A stretch of DNA of 64,000 nucleotides, taken from Cytophagales bacterium. GTDB taxonomy: Bacteria > Bacteroidota > Bacteroidia > Cytophagales > VRUD01. Below are positions 26,709 through 34,622 of the stretch, piece by piece. The stretch's first letter is position 1; each line of letters starts with the position of its first letter. A program made the position numbers and the translations under genes. Under the pieces are notes generated by a model, which saw nothing but the letters and a program-made list of their open reading frames with translations, searched no databases and had not been told where the DNA came from. Location: assembly GCA_019456305.1 (NCBI GenBank), contig VRUD01000004.1:21770-85769 (forward strand), in the 5' to 3' direction.

Positions 26709-28052
26709 TTAACATATTTGTTGCAACCCTAATATCTTACTATAGTAAATCAACGAATCTCTGATATCATCTTTTGAAACAAAATTATCAAACGAAGCTT
26801 TACCAATTTCCTTCAGTAATGTACAGTTTATTTTGCCATTTTCATTTTTCTTATCCTGTAAAGTAATTGAAATAATATTTTCAAAATCTGCTTCATCAAT
26901 TTCTATCTTGCCAAATGTAGAAATAATATAATTTGTAATGCTGGATAGTTCATCTTTTGAGACCATGCCTCTTTGGTGGGAAATAAAGCTTTCGCAGACG
27001 ATGCCAATAGCTATGGCTTCACCATGGCGTAAATTATTTGGTGATTTGATGATTTGGTGATTTGATGATTTGTTAACTGCCGGCTGCCGACTGCTGACTG
27101 CCGACTGCTGACTGCCGACTGCCGGCTGCCGACTGCTGACTGCCGACTGCTGACTGCCGACTGCCGGCTGCTGACTACCGACTGCCGACTGCTGACTACC
27201 GACTGCCGACTGCCGGCTGCTGACTGCCGGCTGCTGACTGCTGACCGCTGACTGCCGGTTGCCGACTGCCAGTTGCCGGCTGCCGACTGCCGACTGCTTA
27301 TTGGGATTTGTTCGCTCAAGATAAAAACTTTCCAGCGCATGGCCAATAGTATGTCCGAAGTTCAATACCTTTCTTAATCCTTTTTCTTCCGGATCATTTT
27401 TAATAATGGCTAATTTTACATCAACAGAGTGGGTAATAAGGGCTTCCCAATCCTGATCCTCTAAACCTTTTTGTGATATTTCGTTCCATTTTTGCCTGTC
27501 AGCGATCAAACAATGTTTGATGATCTCTGCAAAGCCGGATAATTTTTCTTTTTTATCAAGCGTTTTCAGAAAGCCTGGATAAATGAACACGGCTTCGGGG
27601 TCTTTGAACAGCCCGATATGATTTTTGTAATTTTGAAAATCCACCCCTATCTTTCCGCCTATGCTTGCATCTACTTGTGCCAGGAGCGTAGTGGGAACCT
27701 GAATAAAGGCAATGCCCCGTTTAAAGGTAGCTGCACAAAAACCTCCCATGTCCCCAATCACACCTCCGCCAAGGTTAATGATCAGCGATCTCTTGTCAAA
27801 ATGCAGATCGGTGAGTTGCTGCCATATATTTTCACAAGTGCTTAGGTTTTTATGATGTTCACCACTGGGGATGGTTATAATTGAAGATTGAAGATTGACC
27901 TGCCCCGACAAAGTCGGGGCGATTGACGATTGAAGAATAGGAAGGCAAAATTTTTGGGAGTTTTCGTCAGTGATTACAGCTATTTTTGTAAAATGTTTTT
28001 TATTTAGAAAAGCGTTAAGGTCTTTTAAACTTTGTTTGCCGATAGAAAGCAT
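26709..28052 (-). CDS. aroB: 3-dehydroquinate synthase with two in-frame repeat inserts
   Basis: AroB converts DAHP to 3-dehydroquinate in the shikimate pathway; DAHP synthase is encoded two genes away. NLGGGVIGDMGGFCAATFKRG, QVPTTLLAQVDASIGGKIGVDF and the zinc-site motifs LNFGHTIGHALES and LRHGEAIAIG are present. The 447 residues exceed the usual 350. About 90 residues (SAVGSRQ-type heptads) are inserted between the GHALES helix and HGEA, encoded by a 7-bp tandem array. A second short insert (QSSIAPTLSGQVNLQSS) lies near residue 50. Activity depends on whether these loops are tolerated. Confidence 0.92.
   Translation of the reverse strand: MLSIGKQSLKDLNAFLNKKHFTKIAVITDENSQKFCLPILQSSIAPTLSGQVNLQSSIITIPSGEHHKNLSTCENIWQQLTDLHFDKRSLIINLGGGVIGDMGGFCAATFKRGIAFIQVPTTLLAQVDASIGGKIGVDFQNYKNHIGLFKDPEAVFIYPGFLKTLDKKEKLSGFAEIIKHCLIADRQKWNEISQKGLEDQDWEALITHSVDVKLAIIKNDPEEKGLRKVLNFGHTIGHALESFYLERTNPNKQSAVGSRQLAVGNRQSAVSSQQPAVSSRQSAVGSQQSAVGSQQPAVGSQQSAVSSRQPAVGSQQSAVSSRQPAVNKSSNHQIIKSPNNLRHGEAIAIGIVCESFISHQRGMVSKDELSSITNYIISTFGKIEIDEADFENIISITLQDKKNENGKINCTLLKEIGKASFDNFVSKDDIRDSLIYYSKILGLQQIC
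27030..27300. repeat. Heptanucleotide tandem array inside aroB
   Basis: On the minus strand about 31 units of GCAGTCG/GCAGTCA/GCAGCCG run from roughly 27297 to 27078, followed by an AAATCATCAAATCACC repeat. Seven bases are not a multiple of three, so three units encode one seven-residue heptad. All three frames are open across the array. Confidence 0.9.
27888..27925. repeat. GCCCCGACAAAGTCGGGGC palindrome inside aroB
   Basis: GCCCCGACAAAGTCGGGGC is flanked by ATTGAAGATTGA-type repeats and is read in frame in the N-terminal domain of AroB. Confidence 0.75.
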
Positions 28053-28099
28053 GAGATGTGGTTAGCGGTTAGTGGTGATTTGAAAAATTTTAATCAGTT

Positions 28100-29365
28100 T
28101 TAAATTTCTAAAATTTTTTCTAACTTTCTTTTGTTTTTAAAAGGCCCTATTACAGCTAAATTTAGGTTCCCGGGTTGAAAAATATCTTTGGCCGTCATCA
28201 AAATATCATCCTGGCTAATTCTATCAATTTTAGCAAAAATTTCTTTTGGTTTTAAAATTCTATTTTCAAAAAGCTCTTGATTGGCATAGAAAGAAGCTTT
28301 AGCATCAGACGATTCTAATAACAGCGTAGTTTTGCCTTTAATATAATCTTTAACTTTTTTTAATTCTTCGTTAGAAACCTTCTTTTGTTTTATCATCTTA
28401 AATTGCTTCAAAATAGCTGAAATTACTTTTTCTGTTTTTTTAATATCTGCTCCGGCCGTGGCCGCTAAATAGCCGCTATCAGTATCCGAATGAGAATATG
28501 CGCTAATGTAATATGCGGCTCCCAATTTTTCACGTATTTCAATGAATAATCTAGAACTCATCATGCCCCCTAAAATAACTGATAATAACTTTTGTGTGTA
28601 TTTCCTGGGATGAGTTAGGTTGTAACCTCTTACTCCCAGGTACAAATGAGCTTGGTCTGTTTTTCTATATTCAAAAATAATTTTTGGCTCCGATTGTTTT
28701 TCGATCAACGCTGGTTTTTTTGATGGAGTAGATAATGATATACTGTTAAAATAGCTTTCTACCTTTTTTACTACTGAAGAACTATCTATTTTCCCGGCAA
28801 TACACACAATAGTATTTGCAGCCACGTATTGTCTGTTCATATAATCGACTAAATTTTTTCTTGTTATACTGCTTACACTATCTTTGGTACCTGCTATATC
28901 CCAACCCGCTGGCTGATCGCCATATAAAAGTTTAGTCCACAGACTCCCAATATGATTCATAGGATTATCGTATCCCATATTAATTTCTTCAATGATCACT
29001 CCTTTTTCTTTTTCGATCTCTTTACCTGGTAAGGTTGAGTTAAGAAAGATATCAGAAACCCACTCTATGGCAGTTTCAAAATGTGCTGAAGCTACCTTTG
29101 CATAATACCCGGTATATTCTTCTCCGGTAAAAGCGTTATATATTCCACCTATTTTATCTAAGGTTTCAGCTATATTAATAGGCAGATGCTTCTTCTTAGT
29201 ACCTTTAAAGTACATGTGTTCCAGAAAGTGTGATATACCATTTACTTCTTTTTTTTCATATTTTGAACCCGTTCCAACCAATACCAAAATTGTTATAGCT
29301 TCTGTATTCTTTTGAGGTATCGTTATGACCCTTAGCCCATTTTTTAATACTGTCTTTTTATACAT
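28100..29365 (-). CDS. M16 family zinc peptidase
   Basis: The 421-residue single-unit M16B peptidase has the inverted zinc motif HFLEHMYFKGTKK (HxxEH) near residue 47. It has the C-terminal YYISAYSHSDTDSGYLAATA segment typical of mitochondrial processing peptidase-like members. The start MYKKTVLKNGLRVITIPQ is standard. It has no signal peptide, so it is probably cytosolic or peripheral. It sits between aroB and the DAHP synthase-chorismate mutase gene, with only 18 bases to the latter. Confidence 0.92.
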   Translation of the reverse strand: MYKKTVLKNGLRVITIPQKNTEAITILVLVGTGSKYEKKEVNGISHFLEHMYFKGTKKKHLPINIAETLDKIGGIYNAFTGEEYTGYYAKVASAHFETAIEWVSDIFLNSTLPGKEIEKEKGVIIEEINMGYDNPMNHIGSLWTKLLYGDQPAGWDIAGTKDSVSSITRKNLVDYMNRQYVAANTIVCIAGKIDSSSVVKKVESYFNSISLSTPSKKPALIEKQSEPKIIFEYRKTDQAHLYLGVRGYNLTHPRKYTQKLLSVILGGMMSSRLFIEIREKLGAAYYISAYSHSDTDSGYLAATAGADIKKTEKVISAILKQFKMIKQKKVSNEELKKVKDYIKGKTTLLLESSDAKASFYANQELFENRILKPKEIFAKIDRISQDDILMTAKDIFQPGNLNLAVIGPFKNKRKLEKILEI

Positions 29366-29383
29366 TTTTATTGTATTTTTAAA

Positions 29384-30463
29384 TTATTTTACTGAGTTAT
29401 GTCCTTTATTTGCGCTTTTAAATACCCCGGTTTGCTTACGAATAGACTCATCATGTATGAGCTTGTATAGCTCGGCAATGAATTTTTCATTGAGGTTCAT
29501 TTTTTTTGCCCACTGCGGCCTGGTTTTGAAGATTTCCCGCCAACGTTCTACCTGCAAAATGGTCACATTATGCTCTTTTTTATATTTCCCGATTTTTTCA
29601 ACTACTGCCATTCGTGCAGTTAAGGTTTCTAATAATTCGCGGTCCATATTGTCAATTTTACTTCGCAACTCCTCTAATTGGTTGATAAATTCAACATTAT
29701 CAGAAGATGGTTTTCTTATCTTCAGGTCGCCTAATATCTTTTTTAGTTGATCAGGAGTAACCTGCTGTTCCTTATCGCTCAGCGCTTCATTTGGATCAAT
29801 ATGGGTTTCGATCATCAGGCCATCGTAGTCAAGGTCCAGGGCTTTTTGTGCCACTTCAAATATCAAAGCCCGCTTGCCGCTGATATGGCTTGGGTCACAT
29901 ATCAAGGGGATGTCAGGTAACAGGCGTTTTAATTCTATGGGTATTTGCCATGTTGGTGTGTTTTTGAACTTAGTGTTATCAAATGATGAAAACCCGCGAT
30001 GTACGGCTGCAACGCTTTTTATTCCGGCATTTTGGATTCTTTCAATAGCTCCGATCCAAAGGCTTAAGTCCGGATTGATGGGATTTTTTACCATCACCTT
30101 GATATCTGCACCTTTCATCGCTTCGGCAAGTTCCTGGACAATGAAAGGGTTTACTGTGGTTCTTGCACCAATCCACAAAATATCAATTTCGTTTTTTAAA
30201 GCTTCTTCTATGTGAACGGGCTTTGCTACTTCAACGGCCGTTGGCAGCCCGGTTACCTTTTTCACATTTTTAAGCCATGTCAAACCTATGCTTCCAACAC
30301 CTTCAAAGCTGTCGGGCCGTGTACGAGGCTTCCACACACCTGCCCTGAAGATATCAATATTAAGCTTTTTTAAAGCGCTGGCAGTAGCCAATAATTGCTC
30401 CTCAGATTCAGCGCTACAAGGGCCCGCAATGATTAATGGGTGATTGTTACTTTGTGTAGGCAT
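29384..30463 (-). CDS. Bifunctional DAHP synthase / chorismate mutase
   Basis: Residues 1-265 are a type I DAHP synthase: IIAGPCSAES, FRAGVWKPRTRPDSFEG, KNPINPDLSLWIGAIER, and ICDPSHISGKR with the metal-binding histidine. Residues about 270-355 are an AroQ-type chorismate mutase (LRSKIDNMDRELLETLTARM, KIGKYKKEHNV). The fusion order, DAHP synthase then mutase, is the form known from Bacteroidota, where the mutase domain also regulates the synthase by binding prephenate. It catalyses the first and branch steps of aromatic amino-acid synthesis, in line with aroB close by. Confidence 0.93.
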   Translation of the reverse strand: MPTQSNNHPLIIAGPCSAESEEQLLATASALKKLNIDIFRAGVWKPRTRPDSFEGVGSIGLTWLKNVKKVTGLPTAVEVAKPVHIEEALKNEIDILWIGARTTVNPFIVQELAEAMKGADIKVMVKNPINPDLSLWIGAIERIQNAGIKSVAAVHRGFSSFDNTKFKNTPTWQIPIELKRLLPDIPLICDPSHISGKRALIFEVAQKALDLDYDGLMIETHIDPNEALSDKEQQVTPDQLKKILGDLKIRKPSSDNVEFINQLEELRSKIDNMDRELLETLTARMAVVEKIGKYKKEHNVTILQVERWREIFKTRPQWAKKMNLNEKFIAELYKLIHDESIRKQTGVFKSANKGHNSVK

Positions 30464-30531
30464 AGAATATCAACTTCTTTATCGTATTTTACTTTCATTG
30501 TTGTTTCCAGTATTTAGAAATTTTAAAGACT

Positions 30532-30539
30532 TATATTTG
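30532..30539 (+). promoter_or_regulatory. -7 element TATATTTG for proline dehydrogenase
   Basis: It matches TAnnTTTG and lies 26 bases before the ATG at 30566. Confidence 0.5.
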
Positions 30540-30565
30540 TATTTATTTTTGGGCAAAGAAAAATT

Positions 30566-31771
30566 ATGAATGCGTCTGATAACCTCACTTTCGAAGATAC
30601 CTCCATCGCTTTTGCTTCAAGATCTGATCCGGAGCTAAGAAAAATGCATCTCCTTTTTAGGCTTATGAATGATCAATTGCTTACAAAAGTAGGTACTTTT
30701 TTTATTAAATCTGCCTTCATGCTTCATTTTCCCATAAAATTGTTGGTAAAGAAAACAATATTTGAACATTTCTGTGGAGGCGAAACAATTAAAGCATGTG
30801 AAAAAACTATCAAAGAATTAGCAAAATATAATATTAAATCTATCATAGAATACTCCGTTGAGGCATCAAAAACCGAAGCAAGTTTTGAAAAGACCGCTCA
30901 AGAGATCATCGCAACATTTCAAAGAGCAGGGAGCACCCCGCCAGTTGGCGGGGCCATGCGCCTCCCGTTCTGTGTTTTTAAAGTTACTGGCATTGTATCA
31001 ATAGAACTATTAGAAAAAATTCAGCAAGGCGCTCATCTTACTTCATATGAACAGAAAGCATTCTTTCAAACTAAAAAGAGGATTATTAATATTTTTAACA
31101 AAGCCTATGAGTATGGCGTCAAAGTGCTTATTGATGCAGAAGAAAGCTGGATCCAGGATTCCATTGATTTTATAGCTGACAGGATGATGAAAAAGTATAA
31201 TAAAGAGCAGGCTATGGTTTACAACACCTACCAGATGTATAGGTGGGACAGACTTGAGGTAATAAAAGAAGCATACAACAGCGCTGAAAAAGAAAAATAT
31301 TTCATTGGTGCAAAATTAGTACGCGGAGCATATATGGAAAAAGAAAGGGCAAGGGCAAAAAAGCAAGGCTGCAAAAGCCCCATATATGCTGATAAACAGG
31401 GAACTGATGAAGCATTTGACAACGCCTTATCTTTTTGCATTGACCATATTGAAAGGATCGCAATTTTTTCAGGAACCCATAATGAACAGAGTTGCTATCA
31501 CCTTGCTCAATTGATGAATAAAAACAACATTGCTCCTGATGACTCTCGTGTGTATTTTGCACAATTATATGGAATGAGTGATCATATTTCCTATAATCTG
31601 ACCAGGGCAGGTTATAATGTAGCTAAAACCATTGCTTATGGACCTGTAAACCTGGTACTACCTTTTCTTATCAGGCGTGCCGAAGAAAATACGGCAATCA
31701 CAGGGCAAAGCAGCAGGGAATTGCAGCTTATTAAAAAGGAGATGAGGCGGAGAAAGGAAGAAAAATTTTAG
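30566..31771 (+). CDS. Proline dehydrogenase with a short in-frame insert
   Basis: The 401-residue flavoenzyme oxidises proline to pyrroline-5-carboxylate. Family motifs are VLIDAEESWIQDSID, MVYNTYQMYRW, GAKLVRGAYMEKERARAKKQG, AIFSGTHNEQSC and QLYGMSDHISYNLTRAGYNVAKTIAYGP. A palindrome (CCCCGCCAGTTGGCGGGG, 30936-30953) adds GSTPPVGGAMRLPF just before the VFKVTG strand. This is the first strand of the barrel region, so the insert probably forms a surface loop. It is a stand-alone PRODH domain; no P5C dehydrogenase is fused or adjacent. Confidence 0.93.
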   Translation: MNASDNLTFEDTSIAFASRSDPELRKMHLLFRLMNDQLLTKVGTFFIKSAFMLHFPIKLLVKKTIFEHFCGGETIKACEKTIKELAKYNIKSIIEYSVEASKTEASFEKTAQEIIATFQRAGSTPPVGGAMRLPFCVFKVTGIVSIELLEKIQQGAHLTSYEQKAFFQTKKRIINIFNKAYEYGVKVLIDAEESWIQDSIDFIADRMMKKYNKEQAMVYNTYQMYRWDRLEVIKEAYNSAEKEKYFIGAKLVRGAYMEKERARAKKQGCKSPIYADKQGTDEAFDNALSFCIDHIERIAIFSGTHNEQSCYHLAQLMNKNNIAPDDSRVYFAQLYGMSDHISYNLTRAGYNVAKTIAYGPVNLVLPFLIRRAEENTAITGQSSRELQLIKKEMRRRKEEKF

Positions 31772-31789
31772 ACTTTTGTAAATCGTAAA

Positions 31790-32479
31790 TCATTTAACAC
31801 GTTCAGGGTTTTCTTTAATAAACGATTCCCAGCTTTTGGTTTTCCTATTGTCTGTAATATCATCCTCTTTACTTTTTATTTTATCGTTTTTACTTGTATA
31901 ATAATGACACACAGCAACTGCTAAAGCATCGGTTGCATCAAGAGCCCCCTTATCAGCCCCCCCAAAATCCTCTCTCCCTTCATTCCTTCCCGAAATGGTG
32001 AATGGATGAATGGGTGAATCGGTGACTCGCCTTCCCCGTTTCTCCGATTCAGGGGAGCTTGGAGGAGGGCTAATGGTTTGCTCAAGCATACTTGCCACCT
32101 GCTCTTTGGAAGCGTTACCGTTACCTGTTACCACTTGTTTGATCTTTCTTGGAGCATATTCAACTATTGGTATATCACGTGAAATGGCTACAGCAATAAC
32201 CACTCCCTGAACCCTGCCTAATTTTAACATGGATTGAACATTTTTTCCATAAAATGGCGCTTCAATAGCCATTTCATCGGGTAAATATTCTTTAATTAGC
32301 TGAATAGTTCCCTCATAAATTTTTTCTAATTTTATGGCATGGTTGCTGTATTGGCTTAAATGTAACACACCCAACTGTATAGCTTTAATCCCGGCAGGAC
32401 TTGCCTGAATGATACCATAGCCCATGATGTTGGTACCGGGGTCAATGCCCATAATTATTTTGTCGTTATCTTTGTGCAT
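31790..32479 (-). CDS. ruvC: Holliday junction resolvase RuvC with a 40-residue insert
   Basis: RuvC cuts Holliday junctions with RuvAB. IMGIDPGTNIMGYGI (Asp13), MAIEAPFYGKNVQSMLKLGRVQG (Glu73) and LDATDALAVAVCHYY (Asp181 and Asp184) keep all four catalytic acids. Between SKEQVASMLEQTI and DKGALDATD lie about 40 residues (PPPSSPESEKRGR to FGGADKG), encoded by GC-rich repeat DNA at 31946-32071. Other RuvC proteins have about 10 residues there. Two catalytic Asp follow the insert directly, so folding of the active site is a real question. A polar tail extends the C-terminus. Confidence 0.9.
   Translation of the reverse strand: MHKDNDKIIMGIDPGTNIMGYGIIQASPAGIKAIQLGVLHLSQYSNHAIKLEKIYEGTIQLIKEYLPDEMAIEAPFYGKNVQSMLKLGRVQGVVIAVAISRDIPIVEYAPRKIKQVVTGNGNASKEQVASMLEQTISPPPSSPESEKRGRRVTDSPIHPFTISGRNEGREDFGGADKGALDATDALAVAVCHYYTSKNDKIKSKEDDITDNRKTKSWESFIKENPERVK
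31946..32071. repeat. GC-rich repeat insert inside ruvC
   Basis: It includes GCCCCCTTATCAGCCCCCCC, GAATGGTGAATGGATGAATG and GGGGAGCTTGGAGGAGGGC. The GC-rich parts resemble the CCCCCTAAATCCCCCC-type units at 37586-37731 and 51322-51364. Confidence 0.65.
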
Positions 32480-32511
32480 CCGAATCGCAAAACTCGTAAT
32501 TTTTTTTTAAA

Positions 32512-33921
32512 ATGATCGAACTTTTTACTATTTACTATTTACTTTTCACTTCTTTATTAATAATATTTTACATTTTTTATTTATTCAGGATGTTGTTAGT
32601 GTGGCGGGGCATGCCTGACTATGAATTTGACAGTGATATTCCTCAAACCACCGCCATTTCAGTAATAGTTCCAGTAAGAAATGAAGCAATAAATATTTTT
32701 TATTTACTTGAAGATCTGAACAGGCAGGACTATCCAGTGCAAAATTTTGAAGTGATCATTGTGGATGACAATTCGGAAGATGATACAATTAAAATTGTTA
32801 ATGAATTTTCAAAAAAGGCATTATTTACGTTAAGAATATTTGCTTTAAAGGAAGAAGGGATAGCCTCGCCCTCACAGGAAGCAGGGACTCGTCCCGATTA
32901 TATTCCCCCCGAGTTACCCGGGGGTGCAGGCGGGATAGGCAGCGACATGCCTTCAGGTAAGAAAAAAGCAATTGAGACTGGTATCAATTATGCATCCGGA
33001 GAATTGATCGTTACTACTGATGGGGATTGCAGGTTAAATCCAGGATGGTTAAGTATTTTGCAGAATTTCTATGTTTCTAAAGCTGCAAAATTTATTAGTG
33101 CTCCTGTTAGCTATTTTACCGTAGAGCACAGAATGTATAGCCCCGCCACTGGCTTGGCTATGCCCGACACAATGCAGGCGATTGAATTTGCAGGATTAAT
33201 TGTTATAGGCGCAACTTCAATTGCTAAAAGAAGTCCTAATATGTGTAATGGCGCTAACATAGCATATCCGAAAAAAATATTTTATCAAGTCAATGGATTT
33301 GAAGGAAACATAAACGTTGCATCGGGTGATGATGAGTTTTTAATGCACAAAATCTATGCGCATGGCGCAAAGCGCATAGCCCCGCCGGTAGAGACGCCCA
33401 ATTTGGACGTCTCTACCGGCGGGGCTATGCGCTCCCGGGTTACCCGGGACTCTTTGCGCCATGCGCACGTGTATTTTTTGAAAAACAGGGAAGCAATGGT
33501 TTTTACCAAACCCGCAAAGAATTTATCTGGCTTTATTGCGCAGAGAATGCGCTGGGCTGGTAAATGGGCACATTATGCTGATATTAAAGTAAAGCTCCTG
33601 GCAATATTTATCTTCAGTGTTAATTTTTGCCTGATGGCAAGCATAATTTTTATTATAATCAATCAATACTGTTTTGCCCCGCCAACTGGCAGGGTAGAGG
33701 GCGGCATAGTGCAGAACGCTATGCCCTATGCGCTATGCACTATGCTCCTTAAGGTGTTTGCTGAATTCGTATTTTTAAAGACGGTAATGAAATTCTTCTC
33801 CAAAAGGTTTAATTACCTTGCTTTTGTATTGATTGAATTAATTCATCCCTTTTATGTTGTATTTTTGGGGTGTTTGAGTAATTTGGGCGGTTTTTGGTGG
33901 AAGGGGAGAAAAGTAAGATGA
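32512..33921 (+). CDS. Family 2 membrane glycosyltransferase with three in-frame repeat inserts
   Basis: The 469-residue protein has an N-terminal helix and a GT-A domain with ISVIVPVRNEAINI, VIIVDDNSEDDT and TTDGDCRLNPGW (DxD-type). It also has ASGDDEFLMHKI and the QRMRW (QxxRW) motif of processive or polyisoprenyl glycosyltransferases, then three C-terminal helices. Three repeat-coded inserts interrupt it: PSQEAGTRPDYIPPELPGG near residue 125, a segment near 285-315 between KIYAH and HVYFLKN, and PPTGRVEGGIVQNAMPY between two membrane helices. All keep the frame. Substrate unknown; the neighbourhood suggests an envelope polysaccharide or lipid. No RBS information was decisive. Confidence 0.88.
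   Translation: MIELFTIYYLLFTSLLIIFYIFYLFRMLLVWRGMPDYEFDSDIPQTTAISVIVPVRNEAINIFYLLEDLNRQDYPVQNFEVIIVDDNSEDDTIKIVNEFSKKALFTLRIFALKEEGIASPSQEAGTRPDYIPPELPGGAGGIGSDMPSGKKKAIETGINYASGELIVTTDGDCRLNPGWLSILQNFYVSKAAKFISAPVSYFTVEHRMYSPATGLAMPDTMQAIEFAGLIVIGATSIAKRSPNMCNGANIAYPKKIFYQVNGFEGNINVASGDDEFLMHKIYAHGAKRIAPPVETPNLDVSTGGAMRSRVTRDSLRHAHVYFLKNREAMVFTKPAKNLSGFIAQRMRWAGKWAHYADIKVKLLAIFIFSVNFCLMASIIFIIINQYCFAPPTGRVEGGIVQNAMPYALCTMLLKVFAEFVFLKTVMKFFSKRFNYLAFVLIELIHPFYVVFLGCLSNLGGFWWKGRKVR
32902..32934. repeat. PPELPGG-coding palindrome, glycosyltransferase insert 1
   Basis: CCCCCCGAGTTACCCGGGGG is followed by TGCAGGCGGG. It is read as IPPELPGGAGG, the same frame as at 42852 and 53959. Confidence 0.8.
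33358..33467. repeat. Nested palindromes, glycosyltransferase insert 2
   Basis: The outer 16-bp arms TGCGCATGGCGCAAAG (33358-33373) and its exact reverse complement (33452-33467) enclose 24-bp perfect arms (33373-33396 and 33408-33431). The centre of these is GAGACGCCCAATTTGGACGTCTC. A separate TCCCGGGTTACCCGGGA palindrome lies at 33433-33449. At least three repeat families are therefore stacked in one in-frame insert. Confidence 0.9.
33676..33745. repeat. Repeat insert 3 of the glycosyltransferase
   Basis: GCCCCGCCAACTGGCAGGG is followed by GCATAGTGCA (33704-33713), whose exact reverse complement TGCACTATGC lies at 33736-33745. The reading frame is kept between two membrane segments. Confidence 0.75.
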
Positions 33922-33949
33922 TGGGAGATGAATAATTGGGTAAATCAAT

Positions 33950-34351
33950 ATGTATTTAAAGGTTTATTTATCAGTTTTTGCTATTATTTGCTCCTGTTCT
34001 GGTGAGAATGGAAAGAATATGGATTTACAATACTTTAATGTAGATTATAATAATATTGAAGAAGTTCAAGTATTACACCGAAAGACAAATAAAAAAATAT
34101 TAGTTGCTAATAAGAAAACCATTGAACAGTTATTTAGTGATTACATTAATGATCGTGAGAAGAATATTGCGAAGTTTATGCCCGAATATATTGTTGATGT
34201 TAAGTATAGAGATTCAATAGATACATACTTGATAAGTGGTTATTACATAAACATGGACGATATAACATATAAGATGAAAAGAAATTTTAACGACTTTTAT
34301 AATTATATAATAGAGGACAATAATCATAAAAGACATAGAGTTCGTCAATGA
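33950..34351 (+). CDS. Predicted lipoprotein of unknown function
   Basis: The 133-residue product has a short hydrophobic start with a lipobox-like sequence (VFAIICSC-SGENG). The remainder is charged and beta-rich (YFNVDYNNIEEVQVLHRKTNKKI, DYINDREKNIAKFMPEYIVDVKYRD), and no family is recognised. The 3' end overlaps, in another frame, a fragment that looks like a YCF48-type repeat. This suggests that the original downstream part was lost or frameshifted. Confidence 0.45.
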   Translation: MYLKVYLSVFAIICSCSGENGKNMDLQYFNVDYNNIEEVQVLHRKTNKKILVANKKTIEQLFSDYINDREKNIAKFMPEYIVDVKYRDSIDTYLISGYYINMDDITYKMKRNFNDFYNYIIEDNNHKRHRVRQ

Positions 34352-34475
34352 TAAGGTGGGATTTATAGTTGGAGAGGGCGGTGCGGTGTTCAAAACGATC
34401 AATGGCGGTAAAAGCTGGAAGAAAATAAAAATCCGAAATCCGAAACCACTAATTACACTAATTACACTAAATTAG
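34330..34475 (+). pseudogene. Fragment of a YCF48/BNR-like repeat protein
   Basis: The frame reads DIEFVNDKVGFIVGEGGAVF then KTINGGKSWKKI, the hallmark of YCF48-like beta-propeller repeats (F-x-D-x-x-x-G-x-x-V-G-x-G-G-x-x-x-x-T-x-N-G-G-x-x-W). It has no start of its own and runs into the AATTACACTAATTACAC repeat at 34441, where it stops at 34475. It is probably a decayed gene end. Confidence 0.45.
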
Positions 34476-34568
34476 TGAAATTCTTAATTAGTGTAATTCG
34501 TGTAATTAGTGGTTTCAAAATTAGTGAAATTCTTAATTAGTGTAATTCGTGTAATTAGTGGTTTCAAA
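34441..34568. repeat. ACCACTAATTACAC-family inverted repeat with a 49-bp tandem duplication
   Basis: AAACCACTAATTACACTAAT on the left pairs with GTGTAATTAGTGGTTTC on the right. The right side is duplicated exactly with period 49 (34471-34519 and 34520-34568). Related copies lie at 46475-46532, 47306-47372 and 49578-49663. Confidence 0.85.
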
Positions 34569-34622
34569 ATCAAGCATTAATATCCATCTTCCATTTTCCA
34601 TTATACATCTTACATCAACCAT

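Noticed and set aside
27030..27300. CRISPR-like array
   Set aside because: The units are 7 bp without spacers and lie inside the aroB reading frame.
27011..27346. A 111-codon minus-strand frame in the same array
   Set aside because: It is an alternative reading of the 7-bp repeat; the aroB frame carries conserved sequence on both sides.
29325..29750. A 141-codon plus-strand frame
   Set aside because: It is antisense to the end of the DAHP synthase-chorismate mutase gene and has no features of its own.
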